From Candidatus Solibacter sp. (GTDB lineage Bacteria > Acidobacteriota > Terriglobia > Bryobacterales > Bryobacteraceae), in contig JANYAH010000107.1 in assembly GCA_025361425.1 (NCBI GenBank), positions 1-42,850 of the forward strand: a DNA stretch of 42,850 nt. Reading direction: 5' to 3'. This document shows, in pieces, positions 1 through 8,404 of this stretch (positions within the stretch are counted from its first letter, which is position 1; each line of letters starts with the position of its first letter). Made by a program: the position numbers and the translations under genes. The notes under the pieces are model-generated. The model was not told the DNA's origin, made no database searches, and worked only from the letters and a program-made list of their open reading frames with translations.

Positions 1-439
1 CCCCATTGAAGCGCCTGCATGCGGCGGGCGATGCGGGCGGGGAGAGTGAAATCCGCGATCAATTGATCGCGGCCCCATTGGAGCGAGGGCAAAAAATGAA
101 CCTACCCAACGTAGACCCCAAATCCGCGATCAATTGATCGCGGCCCCATTGGAGCGCCAGGGCGAGGACTTCTGCGCGCGCTTCTTCCGGAAATCCGCGA
201 TCAATTGATCGCGGCCCCATTGGAGCCACAAATACTTCGTCTGTGGCGTCGAACCTCCAAGAAATCCGCGATCAATTGATCGCGGCCCCATTGGAGCTGC
301 TCGGAGATCGCGGTGGTCCATGAGGATCTGAAAAATCCGCGATCAATTGATCGCGGCCCCATTGGAGCTCGACTCGTTAATACGTCGCAGGACGCCACGC
401 AACAAATCCGCGATCAATTGATCGCGGCCCCATTGGAGC
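1..439. CRISPR. CRISPR array (right-hand end), 36-nt repeats
   Basis: Six full 36-nt repeats start at 49, 120, 191, 262, 333 and 404, separated by unique spacers of exactly 35 nt. A partial repeat occupies 1-12 and differs by one base (TTGAAGC instead of TTGGAGC); its spacer is 36 nt. The array continues off the left edge. Each repeat reads AAAT, then the 20-nt perfect palindrome CCGCGATCAATTGATCGCGG, then CCCCATTGGAGC. The palindrome would fold into a long hairpin in crRNA. No cas gene lies in the window, so the type is open. The reverse complement (GCTCCAATGGGGCCGCG and so on) resembles repeats I recall from type I systems, which would favour minus-strand transcription, but I cannot verify this. 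Small ORFs across the array are artefacts of the repeat. Confidence 0.97.
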
Positions 440-473
440 AGTAGGTTTGTATCTCTCCGCGGCGTGGGCCACC

Positions 474-484
474 AATTCCGCGAT
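474..484. repeat. possible degenerate terminal CRISPR repeat
   Basis: AATTCCGCGAT matches the first 11 bases of the repeat at 10 of 11 positions. It begins 34 nt after the last intact repeat, almost exactly one spacer length. The rest of the repeat is not recognisable. It may mark the decayed outer end of the array; chance similarity is not excluded. Confidence 0.35.
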
Positions 485-523
485 GGTGGGCAATCCGCAT
501 GGTTTCGGCCAAGAAGCGAACGC

Positions 524-946
524 TTACTTGGTTGCCATCAACTCCATCGCGATCCTGGTGAGCTCGCCTTTTCCGCCCGTCACGCGGTTTGGACTCACCA
601 TTGCCATGCGCTTGCCCTTCATCACGGTGATTGTGTTCGGATTGGCTCCGAAGCCTTTAGTGACGGTCCATCCGTTTGCCGGCAATTGCCGCAGGTAGAA
701 TGCTTTCACGGTCTCGACGGCGTCGTTGGTATCGAAGTGGTACTCCTGTCCAAGCTTCGGATCTCCGTACAGCGGGCCTGAGTGAGACAGTGTCGCATTC
801 TTGTAAACCGGGATGTCCGCCGGAAAGTCGGCCGGAGCCTTTCCGGCCTCCCCCGCCGGCTTGTTCTGGGCAATTGCTGCGACCGGGAAAAACAATAGTG
901 CCGCCAGCCCGAGCGTTATTATCAGAGTGGAATATCTGTTTGGCAT
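524..946 (-). CDS. secreted hypothetical protein, 140 aa
   Basis: The N-terminus has a clear Sec signal peptide (hydrophobic core LIITLGLAALLFFPVAAIA, cleavage near AIA-QN). The mature part is a small globular domain of about 110 residues with the phrases FPADIPVYKNA, TNDAVETVKAFYLRQLP and NGWTVTKG. This looks like a soluble periplasmic or extracellular domain, but I do not recognise a named family. The gene stands alone. Its 3' end lies about 40 bp from the degenerate repeat that ends the CRISPR array, and it is transcribed toward the array. The alternative frames across it on the plus strand are shadows. Confidence 0.75.
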   Translation of the reverse strand: MPNRYSTLIITLGLAALLFFPVAAIAQNKPAGEAGKAPADFPADIPVYKNATLSHSGPLYGDPKLGQEYHFDTNDAVETVKAFYLRQLPANGWTVTKGFGANPNTITVMKGKRMAMVSPNRVTGGKGELTRIAMELMATK

Positions 947-1213
947 TGGGGCATTCTATCACCTGTCACCGCACATCAAGCAAGGGAGAACTTCGATTCC
1001 GTCGCGCCGCTTTAGCGGTGGTGCGTGCCGGTACGGCCACACCATGACGATCGGCGGCGGAACTCTATTTCGGGGCCCAACTTCCGGCTTCGATTTGGCC
1101 CACCGGGAGGAACCGCGCCGTTTTCACGCCAGGGCAGACCCATGCCGAAGGGCACGGATTGAGCACGCGGGGCCAGATAGGCCAGTGGGCTGTGAATTTA
1201 AATGGAGATGTAC

Positions 1214-1289
1214 TGGTGAGCCGGGTGGGACTCGAACCCACGACCCTGTGATTAAAAGTCACATGCTCTACCAACTGAGCTACCGGCCC
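1214..1289 (-). tRNA. tRNA-Lys (anticodon UUU)
   Basis: On the minus strand the sequence folds as a complete 76-nt tRNA. The acceptor stem is GGGCCGG paired with CCGGCTC (one G-U), the D-arm is GCTCAGTTGGTAGAGC, and the anticodon stem-loop is TGTGA-CTTTTAA-TCACA, giving anticodon TTT. The T-arm is GGGTTCGAGTCCC with the canonical TTCGA. The discriminator base is A and the CCA end is genome-encoded at 1214-1216. It sits alone between a secreted hypothetical and the K+ channel gene. Confidence 0.97.
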
Positions 1290-1394
1290 TCAACAAAGGG
1301 TGAATCGTGTGACGGGTCTTTCCCAGTTTAACAGACCCGGTCGCCGTGTTCACACTTTTGAGCCGCGCCCGCTATACTTGATCCAGACGTCACC

Positions 1395-2420
1395 ATGAAT
1401 CGGCTCGCGCGGCGCTTCGCCCTGATTGGCGTGGCCATCGTCACCACACTCTCCATCGGGACAGTGGGCTTCACCGTAATTGACGGATACCCACCCTTCG
1501 ATGCCTTCTACATGTCGCTGACCACCATGACCACGGTGGGCTACGGCGAGATCCATCCGCTCTCCCGCGCGGGGCGCATCTTCAATTCCTTCCTGATCGT
1601 GTTTGGAGTCACGACGATTTTCATCGCCATCGGCGCGATGACCCAGACGATCATCGAACTGGAGTTCGGTGACGCCATTGGCAAGCGGCGGAACAAACGC
1701 ATGATCGACAATCTTAAAGATCACTACATTATCTGCGGATTCGGACGGGTGGGCGCCGGCGCCGCCAGCGAACTGAGCCACGCCGTTGTGCCGTTCGTGG
1801 TGGTGGACATCAACCCGGACCGGGTGGAACGGGCCATGCTTGCCGGGATGCTCGCCGTGGCCGCGGATTCCACGCACGACGAGACCCTCCGCATGGTGGG
1901 GATCGAGCGGGCACGGGGTTTGGTCGCCGCCCTGGCCACTGACGCCGACAACCTTTTCGTCCTGCTCTCCGCCAAGGGGCTGAACCCGGGGATCTACGTG
2001 GCCGCGCGCGCCGCCGAGGAAGGCGCCGAAGCGAAGATGCGGCGGGCGGGCGCGGACGCCGTTTTCGCGCCCTACGCGATAACCGGCCATCGCCTGGCGC
2101 AATCCCTGTTGCGGCCGCACGTGGTCCAGTTCCTGGACTTTACCACCAAGGACGTGGGCGAGGATATCGCCATCGAACAGGTGCGGGTCGCCAAGACCAG
2201 CGAGATGGTGTCGAAAACCATTAAGGAGATGCAACTGCGCAAGGAGGTGGGCGTCATCGTGATGGCGGTTCGCAAGGAAAGTGGCGAAATGGTATTTAAC
2301 CCGCCCGCCGAAACCGCGGTGCAGGGGGGCGACTACCTGATCGTGATGGGCCGCCCCGGGGACCTGCGCAACCTGGAGACGCTGCTAGCCGAACCCCGTG
2401 CCGCGCGCCGCGCGCCATGA
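1395..2420 (+). CDS. potassium channel protein with RCK (TrkA-N/TrkA-C) domains
   Basis: This 341-aa protein has two transmembrane helices (residues about 8-28 and 63-86) flanking a pore loop with the K+ selectivity filter TTVGYGE at about 46-52. A Rossmann-type RCK domain follows, with the nucleotide-binding motif GFGRVG at 115-120 and the acidic residue of VVDIN closing beta-2. A TrkA-C-like domain occupies about 255-335. The arrangement is that of the MthK/Kch two-helix channels, with gating by a ligand bound to the cytoplasmic ring. The stop codon overlaps the next ATG (ATGA at 2417), so the two genes are probably translationally coupled. No clear promoter was identified in the 100 bp after the tRNA. 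Confidence 0.9.
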   Translation: MNRLARRFALIGVAIVTTLSIGTVGFTVIDGYPPFDAFYMSLTTMTTVGYGEIHPLSRAGRIFNSFLIVFGVTTIFIAIGAMTQTIIELEFGDAIGKRRNKRMIDNLKDHYIICGFGRVGAGAASELSHAVVPFVVVDINPDRVERAMLAGMLAVAADSTHDETLRMVGIERARGLVAALATDADNLFVLLSAKGLNPGIYVAARAAEEGAEAKMRRAGADAVFAPYAITGHRLAQSLLRPHVVQFLDFTTKDVGEDIAIEQVRVAKTSEMVSKTIKEMQLRKEVGVIVMAVRKESGEMVFNPPAETAVQGGDYLIVMGRPGDLRNLETLLAEPRAARRAP

Positions 2421-3028
2421 AGCCAATCCGGAAATTCCTCGAATCGATCGTGTTTGCGGGTTTGAAGCCCGGCGGGCGGGCGGCGCCGAAACCGCAACTC
2501 ATGTGGCTCGGGCCGCTGCGCGCCCCTATGGAACGTCTTCTCTCGGGCGGTGCCGCACCCGCCGACCCGCTCTATCTGTCCAACCGGACTCTGGCTCAAA
2601 AAATCAAATCCTGGAGTCTGGTCGCCATACCCTGCGTGGTCCTGGCGGTGGGCATAGGAGTCACCTTGAGCAACGTCCTCAATACGCCCGCCGCCACACC
2701 CGTCAAGCAACCTACGGCGGCCGGGATCGCGGCGAAAGCGCTGCCGAATTTGGTGAAGGACATCAAGCTGGCGCCGCCCGCCGATGTGCAAGTGATCGAA
2801 CTCCAGGTGGAAGGCTGGCGGTTGGTTGGCGCGGTGAAGAACAACACCACGCGGGAGATCGCAGTGGTCGAACTGGTCATCGATCTCACCAACATGACCG
2901 GGAGTCAAGTGGGCGCGGTGAAGGGCGTGGTGGAAAAACTTCCGCCGTTAGGCCGCAAAGACTTCCAGATTCCGATCAGGCAAACCGGCGCGGCCTTCGC
3001 CTTGATCCGCGAAGTCACATCGCGCTGA
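2417..3028 (+). CDS. single-pass membrane protein of unknown function, 203 aa
   Basis: The start overlaps the stop of the K+ channel gene. Residues 1-60 are cytoplasmic and basic/proline-rich. One hydrophobic helix (about 67-88, SLVAIPCVVLAVGIGVTLSNV) is followed by a Thr/Pro/Ala linker. The C-terminal domain of about 90 residues has a beta-rich pattern (VQVIELQVEGWRLVGAVKN, then REIAVVELVIDLTN), reminiscent of FxLYD-like extracytoplasmic domains. The name and function are unknown. Coupling to the channel suggests a partner or an envelope protein from the same transcript. Confidence 0.75.
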   Translation: MKPIRKFLESIVFAGLKPGGRAAPKPQLMWLGPLRAPMERLLSGGAAPADPLYLSNRTLAQKIKSWSLVAIPCVVLAVGIGVTLSNVLNTPAATPVKQPTAAGIAAKALPNLVKDIKLAPPADVQVIELQVEGWRLVGAVKNNTTREIAVVELVIDLTNMTGSQVGAVKGVVEKLPPLGRKDFQIPIRQTGAAFALIREVTSR

Positions 3029-3039
3029 GGGGGATTCCA

Positions 3040-3465
3040 CTAACCCGCTGAGGGCACGGGCGCGAAGAAATCGATGGGTTCCAAGGCCACGATCCGCCAC
3101 TTACCGCCCTGCTTTTCGAGCCGGCACGTCACCACCTGCTCACGGCGCGCCGAACTTGTGGTGTGCTCCCCGCGCTGCAGGCTGAGAACCCAGTGGAACC
3201 GCGCGACGCGCCGCTGGCCGTCTCCCTGGTCCTCCAAAGGGTCGATCAGGGATTGGACGTCGCCCTGCGCGATCAACCCGGACACGTTTTCGCGCAGTTT
3301 CGCGTAGCCCGCCATGGCGGGGTCGAAAGCCTGGAGGAAGCGCGGCAGGTTGCCGGCACTGAGGGAAGCCGCGGCATCGGCAATGAGATTTAGCACCTCC
3401 CGCGCCGGGTCGGCGGCGCGGCAGCAGGCGGCCAGAGGGAGCAGGAGCAGGACACGGCGTGTCAT
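3040..3465 (-). CDS. putative lipoprotein with NTF2-like domain, 141 aa
   Basis: The N-terminus MTRRVLLLLPLAAC is a lipoprotein signal with lipobox LAAC (Cys14). The mature part has helical then beta content: ADAAASLSAGNLPRFLQAFDPAM, followed by VARFHWVLSL and VVTCRLEKQGGKWRIVALEPIDFF. The last phrase, strand-GGKWRI-strand, is typical of SnoaL/NTF2-like folds, so that fold is a reasonable guess. It lies 1 bp downstream of the argJ stop and is probably the last gene of the aroC-def-fmt-argJ transcript. No specific role can be assigned. Confidence 0.7.
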   Translation of the reverse strand: MTRRVLLLLPLAACCRAADPAREVLNLIADAAASLSAGNLPRFLQAFDPAMAGYAKLRENVSGLIAQGDVQSLIDPLEDQGDGQRRVARFHWVLSLQRGEHTTSSARREQVVTCRLEKQGGKWRIVALEPIDFFAPVPSAG

Positions 3466-3466
3466 G

Positions 3467-4645
3467 TCAGGTCCGGTAGCTGGCGTTGATCCGGATGTAG
3501 CCTTCGGTAAGGTCGCAGGTCCAGAAGCGCGCTTCGCCTTTTCCGTTTCCTCGAATGGCCAGGCGGATTTCGCAATCCGCGGCGTCCAGCTTGGTCTTCA
3601 GTTCCACTTCGGAGAACGGCGCGGCCAGCCCGCCCTGGCACACGGCGACACCCTGCATGTGGATGTCGATTTTCGCCGGATCGAAGGCGACGCCCGCATT
3701 GCCGGCGGCGCAGAGTATGCGGCCCCAATTGGGGTCCGACCCCGCGATGGCCGTCTTGACGAGGGGCGAGTTGGCAATGGCGCGCGCGACTCGCGCGGCG
3801 CCGTCACTGTCGCGAGCCCCCGTGACCACGATAGTGACAAACTTCCTGGCGCCTTCGCCATCGCGTGCAATCTGTTGGGCCAGCCGTTCCATGACATCCG
3901 CGATGGCGGCCTCAACCATGGCCAACTCCTTGGCATCCGGCCGCACCCCGGATGCGCCGTTGGCCAGCAGCAGCAGCGTATCGTTGGTGGAGGTATCGCC
4001 GTCCACGGAGATGCGGTTGTAGCTGCGCTCCACGCCGCGCCTGAGGATGGCGCGCAATTGCACCAGCGGGATTAAGGCATCGGTCATCACGAAACCCAGC
4101 GTGGTGGCCATCATCGGCTGGATCATGCCGCTGCCCTTCGTCATGCCCGCCACACGGATTGCGCCGCGCCGCAGCCTGGCTTCCGCGAAGGCGGTCTTCG
4201 GCACCAGGTCCGTCGTCATGATGGCGCGCGCCACGGGTTCAAAGCCTTCCGCGCTGAGTCCGCTCACGAGGCGCGGCAGAGTGTCGGTGATCTTGCGCGC
4301 GTCCAGTTCCACGCCGATCACGCCGGTTGAGGAAGGCACCACCTGAGTCACGGGCAGACGGAGCAGTTTGGCCGCCGTCTTGCAGGTGGCTAGCGCGACC
4401 GCGTCGCCGGTCCGGGTGGCGCAATTGGCGTTGCCGGCATTAATCACCACGGCGCCGCACAGACCCTTGGATGCCTTTAGATGAATGCGGCCGAGGCGCA
4501 CCGGCGCGGCCTGCACGCGGTTCTGCGTAAAGACGGCGGCGGCATTGGCCGGCATCCCGCTCACGATGAGCGCGAGATCGTCCTTTTCCACCTGCCTTAT
4601 GCCGGCGTAGGTGGCGGCGTATGCGTATCCCAGCGGAAGCTTCAA
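3467..4645 (-). CDS. argJ: bifunctional glutamate N-acetyltransferase/amino-acid N-acetyltransferase
   Basis: ArgJ transfers the acetyl group of N-acetylornithine to glutamate in the cyclic arginine pathway; bifunctional forms also use acetyl-CoA. The 392-aa length is normal. The self-cleavage region reads KGSGMIQPMMATTLGF, with the nucleophilic Thr at residue 181 after Ala180. Upstream motifs SSTGVIG and the C-terminal NWGRILCAAGNAGV fit the family, and the extreme C-terminus ends INASYRT. The start is TTG at 4645, with AGGAG about 10 nt upstream, overlapping the fmt stop (TTGA). Cleavage would give alpha and beta chains of about 180 and 212 residues. Confidence 0.96.
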   Translation of the reverse strand: MKLPLGYAYAATYAGIRQVEKDDLALIVSGMPANAAAVFTQNRVQAAPVRLGRIHLKASKGLCGAVVINAGNANCATRTGDAVALATCKTAAKLLRLPVTQVVPSSTGVIGVELDARKITDTLPRLVSGLSAEGFEPVARAIMTTDLVPKTAFAEARLRRGAIRVAGMTKGSGMIQPMMATTLGFVMTDALIPLVQLRAILRRGVERSYNRISVDGDTSTNDTLLLLANGASGVRPDAKELAMVEAAIADVMERLAQQIARDGEGARKFVTIVVTGARDSDGAARVARAIANSPLVKTAIAGSDPNWGRILCAAGNAGVAFDPAKIDIHMQGVAVCQGGLAAPFSEVELKTKLDAADCEIRLAIRGNGKGEARFWTCDLTEGYIRINASYRT

Positions 4646-5604
4646 TGGAGTGGCTCTCCTAAAATGTCATTGTGCGTCAAGCGCTGTCCGTTGGCGAAAT
4701 CGGCCGCCGAGATCCGCTTACGGCCTTCCAGTTGTACTTCGACAAGTTCCAGCCCGCCGCTGCCGCACGCTACCACCGGCGGTTTCAGGCTGACAAACTG
4801 ACCGGGCCGAAGCGTGGGGCGGACGCGCTCGTCGGCGCGCGGCCCCATGGTCGCGCTGTTGCAAGTTTTCCACACATGCAGCGGCACGCCGCGAAAGGTG
4901 GTCTGCGCGCCCGGCCAGGGTTGTAGGCCGCGCACGCGATTGTGGATGGCCGGCGCGGCCTCGGACCAATCGATGGCGCCATCTTCCTTTTTCAGCAGCG
5001 GGGCCAGCGTGGCTTGCGCATCATCCTGTTTTTCGGGGACGACTCTGCCCTCAAGCAACCTCTCCAGCGTCTCCACCAGCAGACCGGCGCCCAGCAACGC
5101 GAGACGCCGGCCGAGTTCGACGGCAGTCTCATCGGGGCCGATTTCGGTCTCCGCTTTGAGCAGCATATCGCCCGTGTCCAGGCCCGCATCGATCCGCATG
5201 GTGGTCACGCCGGTGCGCGTCTCGCCGCGCACAATGGCCCATTGAATGGGTCCGGCGCCGCGATACTTGGGCAACAGGGAGGCGTGTACATTAATGATAC
5301 CGAGCGGGGCGAGATCGATCGCCACCTGCGGAATAATCTGCCCGTAGCCCACCACTACCATGGCATCGCTGTTCATGCCGCGCAGATACTCCACCGCTTC
5401 GGGACGGCGGACGCGTTCCGGCTGGTAAACCGTGAGGCCGAGCGCGAGCGCCGCCTGCTTCACCGGAGACGCCGCCGCGTACTGCCCGCGGCCGCGCGGC
5501 CGGTCTGGCTGCGTGAGCACCGCGGCCACCTCATGCCCCGCCTTCACGACGGCTTCCAGCGTGGCCACGGCGAACGCGGGAGTGCCCAGGAATACGAGGC
5601 GCAT
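4642..5604 (-). CDS. fmt: methionyl-tRNA formyltransferase
   Basis: Fmt formylates initiator Met-tRNA using 10-formyl-THF. The 320-aa length is typical. Visible are the N-terminal MRLVFLGTPAFAV Rossmann start, the formyltransferase signature region around NVHASLLPKYRGAGPIQWAI with the catalytic Asn-His (N108/H110 region), and a C-terminal OB-like domain after about residue 210. It lies directly downstream of def (6-nt gap), the classic def-fmt pairing: one enzyme adds the formyl group that the other later removes. The 3' end overlaps argJ. Confidence 0.97.
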   Translation of the reverse strand: MRLVFLGTPAFAVATLEAVVKAGHEVAAVLTQPDRPRGRGQYAAASPVKQAALALGLTVYQPERVRRPEAVEYLRGMNSDAMVVVGYGQIIPQVAIDLAPLGIINVHASLLPKYRGAGPIQWAIVRGETRTGVTTMRIDAGLDTGDMLLKAETEIGPDETAVELGRRLALLGAGLLVETLERLLEGRVVPEKQDDAQATLAPLLKKEDGAIDWSEAAPAIHNRVRGLQPWPGAQTTFRGVPLHVWKTCNSATMGPRADERVRPTLRPGQFVSLKPPVVACGSGGLELVEVQLEGRKRISAADFANGQRLTHNDILGEPLH

Positions 5605-5610
5605 AAGCGC

Positions 5611-6126
5611 CTAGCTCCAATCCCCGGCGCGCTGCAGTTTCTTGATTTTGCGCCTCATCAGGTCGCGCTTGAGGGCGCTGATGTGGGTGATGTACAGCTT
5701 GCCGTGAAGGTGATCTGTCTCGTGCAGAAAGGCGCGCGCCAGCAGATCTTCCGCGGTCTGCTCAAACACCTGGCCGCGCACGTTCCGCGCCTGAATGGTG
5801 ACGTTGCGGCCGCGCCGCACCTGCTCACGGAATCCGGGAATACTCAGACAGCCCTCTTCGCCTTCCTGCCTGCCATCCACCTTCAAGATGGTGGGGTTGA
5901 TCAGCACCAGTTTGTCTTCGGGTCTCTCGCCGTTAGAGACGTCAATCACGGCGATCCGCCGGGAAACGCCGATCTGCGGCGCGGCCAGGCCCACCCCTTT
6001 GGCGACATACATCGATTCGAACATATCGTCCAGGAACTTGTGCAGTTCCGGCGTGTCGAATTCAGTAACTTCCGCGGCCTCGCGCTCCAGAACGGGGTCG
6101 CCAAATCTCACAATAGGATAAACCAT
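5611..6126 (-). CDS. def: peptide deformylase
   Basis: This 171-aa metalloenzyme removes the N-formyl group from nascent proteins. All three signature motifs are present: GVGLAAPQIG (about 44-53), EGCLS with metal-ligand Cys93, and HETDH with metal ligands His135/His139 and catalytic Glu136. The start at 6126 has AGAGAG just upstream. It lies between aroC (37 nt upstream) and fmt. The C-terminal tail KIKKLQRAGDWS is lysine-rich, as in many type 1 enzymes. Confidence 0.97.
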   Translation of the reverse strand: MVYPIVRFGDPVLEREAAEVTEFDTPELHKFLDDMFESMYVAKGVGLAAPQIGVSRRIAVIDVSNGERPEDKLVLINPTILKVDGRQEGEEGCLSIPGFREQVRRGRNVTIQARNVRGQVFEQTAEDLLARAFLHETDHLHGKLYITHISALKRDLMRRKIKKLQRAGDWS

Positions 6127-6163
6127 AACTCTCTCTTGCAGGCGGGCCGCCCCACGCCAGCCC

Positions 6164-7336
6164 TCAGTAATTTTTCACCTGTTCCCGATATCCATCGAAA
6201 TTGCGGCGCGTTTCCGTCAGCGAATCGCCGCCGAACTTTTCGAGAAACGCCTGCGCCAGCACAATTGCCACCATGGCTTCGCCAATCACCCCCGCCGCGG
6301 GGACTACGCAGACATCGCTGCGCTCATAGGCGGCGGGCGCGGCTTCCCGCGTCTCCAGATCCACCGATTCCAGGGGCCGCCGCAGCGTCGAAATCGGCTT
6401 GAGCATGCCGCGGACCAAGATATCCTGCCCGTTGGTCATCCCGCCTTCCAATCCGCCGGCCCGATTGGCGCCGCGGGTGAAGCACTGATCCTCGCGGTGG
6501 TAATGGATTGTGTCCTGCACCAGGGAGCCCATGGTGGCCGCACCCTCAGAGGCAAACCCGACCTCGACGCCCTTCACGGCCTGGATGGAGACAATGGCCT
6601 GGGCCAACCGCCCGTCGAGCCGCGAATCCCAGGTCACGTGCGAACCGAGGCCCACGGGGACGCCGCGCGCCACCACCTCAAACACGCCGCCCACGGTATC
6701 GCCGGTACGGTATGCCAAGTCCACCACTTCTTTCATACGCAGCTCCGTGGCCGCATCCACGCAGCCCAGGAGGACCTCCTCGCGCCGGCTGAGTTCCACC
6801 AATTCGTCCCACTCAGCGGCGCGCTCCAGGCGGACCGGTCCGACGGCGATGGCGTGGCTCAACACTTGGATGCCGAATTCCCCGAGCAGGGCCTTAGCGA
6901 TTGCGCCGACGGCCACGCGCGCGGCGGTCTCCCGGGCGCTGGCGCGTTCGAGAATATAGCGGGCATCGTGGAAATTGTACTTGATGGCTCCGGCCAGGTC
7001 GGCGTGCCCGGGGCGCGGACGGGTGACGGGCTTGCGCTTATCCTGGCCGCCATCCATATCTTCCACGGGCAGGGCTTCCGTCCAGTTCTGCCAATCCTTG
7101 TTACGAATGATGATGGCCAGCGGGGAACCGATGGTGCGCGAGTGGCGCACGCCAGCCACGATCTCCGCCCGGTCGGTCTCGATCTTCATCCGTCCGCCGC
7201 GCCCGAAGCCTTGTTGGCGGCGCCAGAGTTCCCGGTTGACGGTGTCCGTTGATATAGGTATTCCGGCGGGGAGCCCGTTGATGGTAGCCACCAGGCATTC
7301 GCCGTGGGACTCTCCAGCCGTCTCAAATCGCAGCAT
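6164..7336 (-). CDS. aroC: chorismate synthase
   Basis: This is the last enzyme of the shikimate pathway. It converts EPSP to chorismate with reduced FMN. The 390-aa product begins MLRFETAGESHGE, the conserved N-terminal signature with catalytic His. It contains the family motifs GRGGRMKIE, RPGHADLAGAIKY with SARETAARVA shortly after, and GGMTNGQDI near residue 300. It is the first gene of the minus-strand run aroC-def-fmt-argJ-lipoprotein. No strong Shine-Dalgarno lies upstream of the ATG, so a short or leaderless 5' end is possible. Confidence 0.97.
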   Translation of the reverse strand: MLRFETAGESHGECLVATINGLPAGIPISTDTVNRELWRRQQGFGRGGRMKIETDRAEIVAGVRHSRTIGSPLAIIIRNKDWQNWTEALPVEDMDGGQDKRKPVTRPRPGHADLAGAIKYNFHDARYILERASARETAARVAVGAIAKALLGEFGIQVLSHAIAVGPVRLERAAEWDELVELSRREEVLLGCVDAATELRMKEVVDLAYRTGDTVGGVFEVVARGVPVGLGSHVTWDSRLDGRLAQAIVSIQAVKGVEVGFASEGAATMGSLVQDTIHYHREDQCFTRGANRAGGLEGGMTNGQDILVRGMLKPISTLRRPLESVDLETREAAPAAYERSDVCVVPAAGVIGEAMVAIVLAQAFLEKFGGDSLTETRRNFDGYREQVKNY

Positions 7337-7444
7337 CAGGTAAGATTTTTATGGTAGCAGACTCGAACATTTGGTTGCCTTTTTACGTACAGGGACAGTG
7401 GGACAGCGACGCGCAGGCCCGGCGGCGGTCCAAGGAGGCGCGAT

Positions 7445-7633
7445 ATGAAGTTCTTGTTGTGGTGTGTTTTGCTGGTGCTGTGCTGGCCGCTGGCCCTGAT
7501 AGCGCTGGTGCTGTACCCGCTGGTTTGGCTGATCCTGCTGCCCTTCCGGCTGCTGGGGATTGCGGTGGAAGGTGCCCTCGGGCTGGTTTGGGCGATTGTC
7601 ACCCTGCCCGCCCGTATGCTTCGCGCGCGTTAG
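7445..7633 (+). CDS. small two-helix membrane protein, 62 aa
   Basis: The ATG is preceded by an excellent ribosome site, AAGGAGG at 7433-7439, which supports translation. The product is nearly all hydrophobic (MKFLLWCVLLVLCWPLALIA, then a second helix through VWLILLPFRLLGIAVEGALGLV). It ends with a short basic tail PARMLRAR and has no soluble domain. It is divergent from aroC and convergent with the PilZ gene. Function unknown. Confidence 0.7.
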   Translation: MKFLLWCVLLVLCWPLALIALVLYPLVWLILLPFRLLGIAVEGALGLVWAIVTLPARMLRAR

Positions 7634-7701
7634 GCCACGCCCTAGGCAAACAGGGGGCCGTGCGAAGTGGAAGACCGGGCGCGGCCACGGCTTTTGAGCG
7701 G

Positions 7702-8100
7702 CTAAATGAGGCGCACGTCCAGCGGCGCGGCTAGCGGACTTTGGAAGGTGCGCGAACCCTGGGTGCGGAATTCGTAGCGTTCAATGGCGACGGCGGCGCC
7801 CTTTTCGTTGCTGCGGACGACGCAGCCGTAGATCATCAGCTTCATGGGACAGGAATCGTTCAGCAGGACGGGCCAGTTCATGGAAAGCTCCACCGGCATG
7901 CCGGTGGTCAGCATGTTCTCGGTACCGAACCAGACGCCGCCGCTAGAGATGTTGAGGGTTCTGCCCACGCCGGTTTCGGCGATGCGCTGCCCGTAGAGCA
8001 TCTTATAACGGATTTCCTGATCAATCCGGAAGCGACGTTTGATGCGTCGTTCCCGGTCGATCGGGCCGCCGAATGTTCTGTCTTCCTGGCTCACCATCAT
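7702..8100 (-). CDS. PilZ-domain protein
   Basis: A protein of about 132 aa with the elements of a c-di-GMP-binding PilZ domain. A basic RxxxR-type segment (ERRIKRRFRID) precedes a beta-barrel, and the second motif reads NISSGGVWF in place of D/NxSxxG. I chose the ATG at 8100 because GGAAGG lies about 9 nt upstream; an in-frame ATG at 8124 lacks a ribosome site. Stand-alone PilZ proteins usually act as c-di-GMP effectors for motility or exopolysaccharide. The target here is unknown. Confidence 0.8.
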   Translation of the reverse strand: MMVSQEDRTFGGPIDRERRIKRRFRIDQEIRYKMLYGQRIAETGVGRTLNISSGGVWFGTENMLTTGMPVELSMNWPVLLNDSCPMKLMIYGCVVRSNEKGAAVAIERYEFRTQGSRTFQSPLAAPLDVRLI

Positions 8101-8369
8101 CAGACACCGCCTTCCAATCGTCAAAGTACAACGCGCCAGCCATCGGCGAAAGCTGTCTTTAGTTATTTGGATGGCACTATCACCCCTCGGCGGAGTTCGG
8201 CAAGATTGGGCTATCTGGCTTTTTTACAGCAACTTGTGAAGTAAGGGGGGGTACTAGTAACCAGTACTCACCAGGTAATTTTCCTGCACGGTTTCCGGTG
8301 CTTGCAGCACGCAGCATGGCGATTTTGGCTAGGGGGTGACCCGCCCGCAAAAATAGTTATAAATAATAC

Positions 8370-8398
8370 TGGACAACCGGACCTGAAACTGTTAGTAT
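8370..8398 (+). promoter_or_regulatory. promoter of tandem sRNA unit 1
   Basis: TGGACA (8370-8375), 17-bp spacer, TAGTAT (8393-8398). The AT-rich stretch before it (8350-8369) could act as an UP element. Confidence 0.75.
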
Positions 8399-8404
8399 AA
8401 AGCT

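Noticed and set aside
130-398. Small minus-strand ORFs over the CRISPR array
   Set aside because: Their translation repeats GAAIN/RDQLIADF because they read through the CRISPR repeats.
947-1213. Gap between the secreted hypothetical and tRNA-Lys
   Set aside because: ORFs on both strands lack ribosome sites and motifs; no repeat or RNA structure was recognised.
4942-6402. Plus-strand ORF (486 codons) opposite fmt, def and aroC
   Set aside because: Overlaps three conserved housekeeping genes and has no recognisable motif.
8125-8344. Gap before the sRNA array
   Set aside because: Checked for a fifth sRNA copy: no TGGACA-17-TAnTnT promoter, no CCCCTCC loop and no terminator hairpin.
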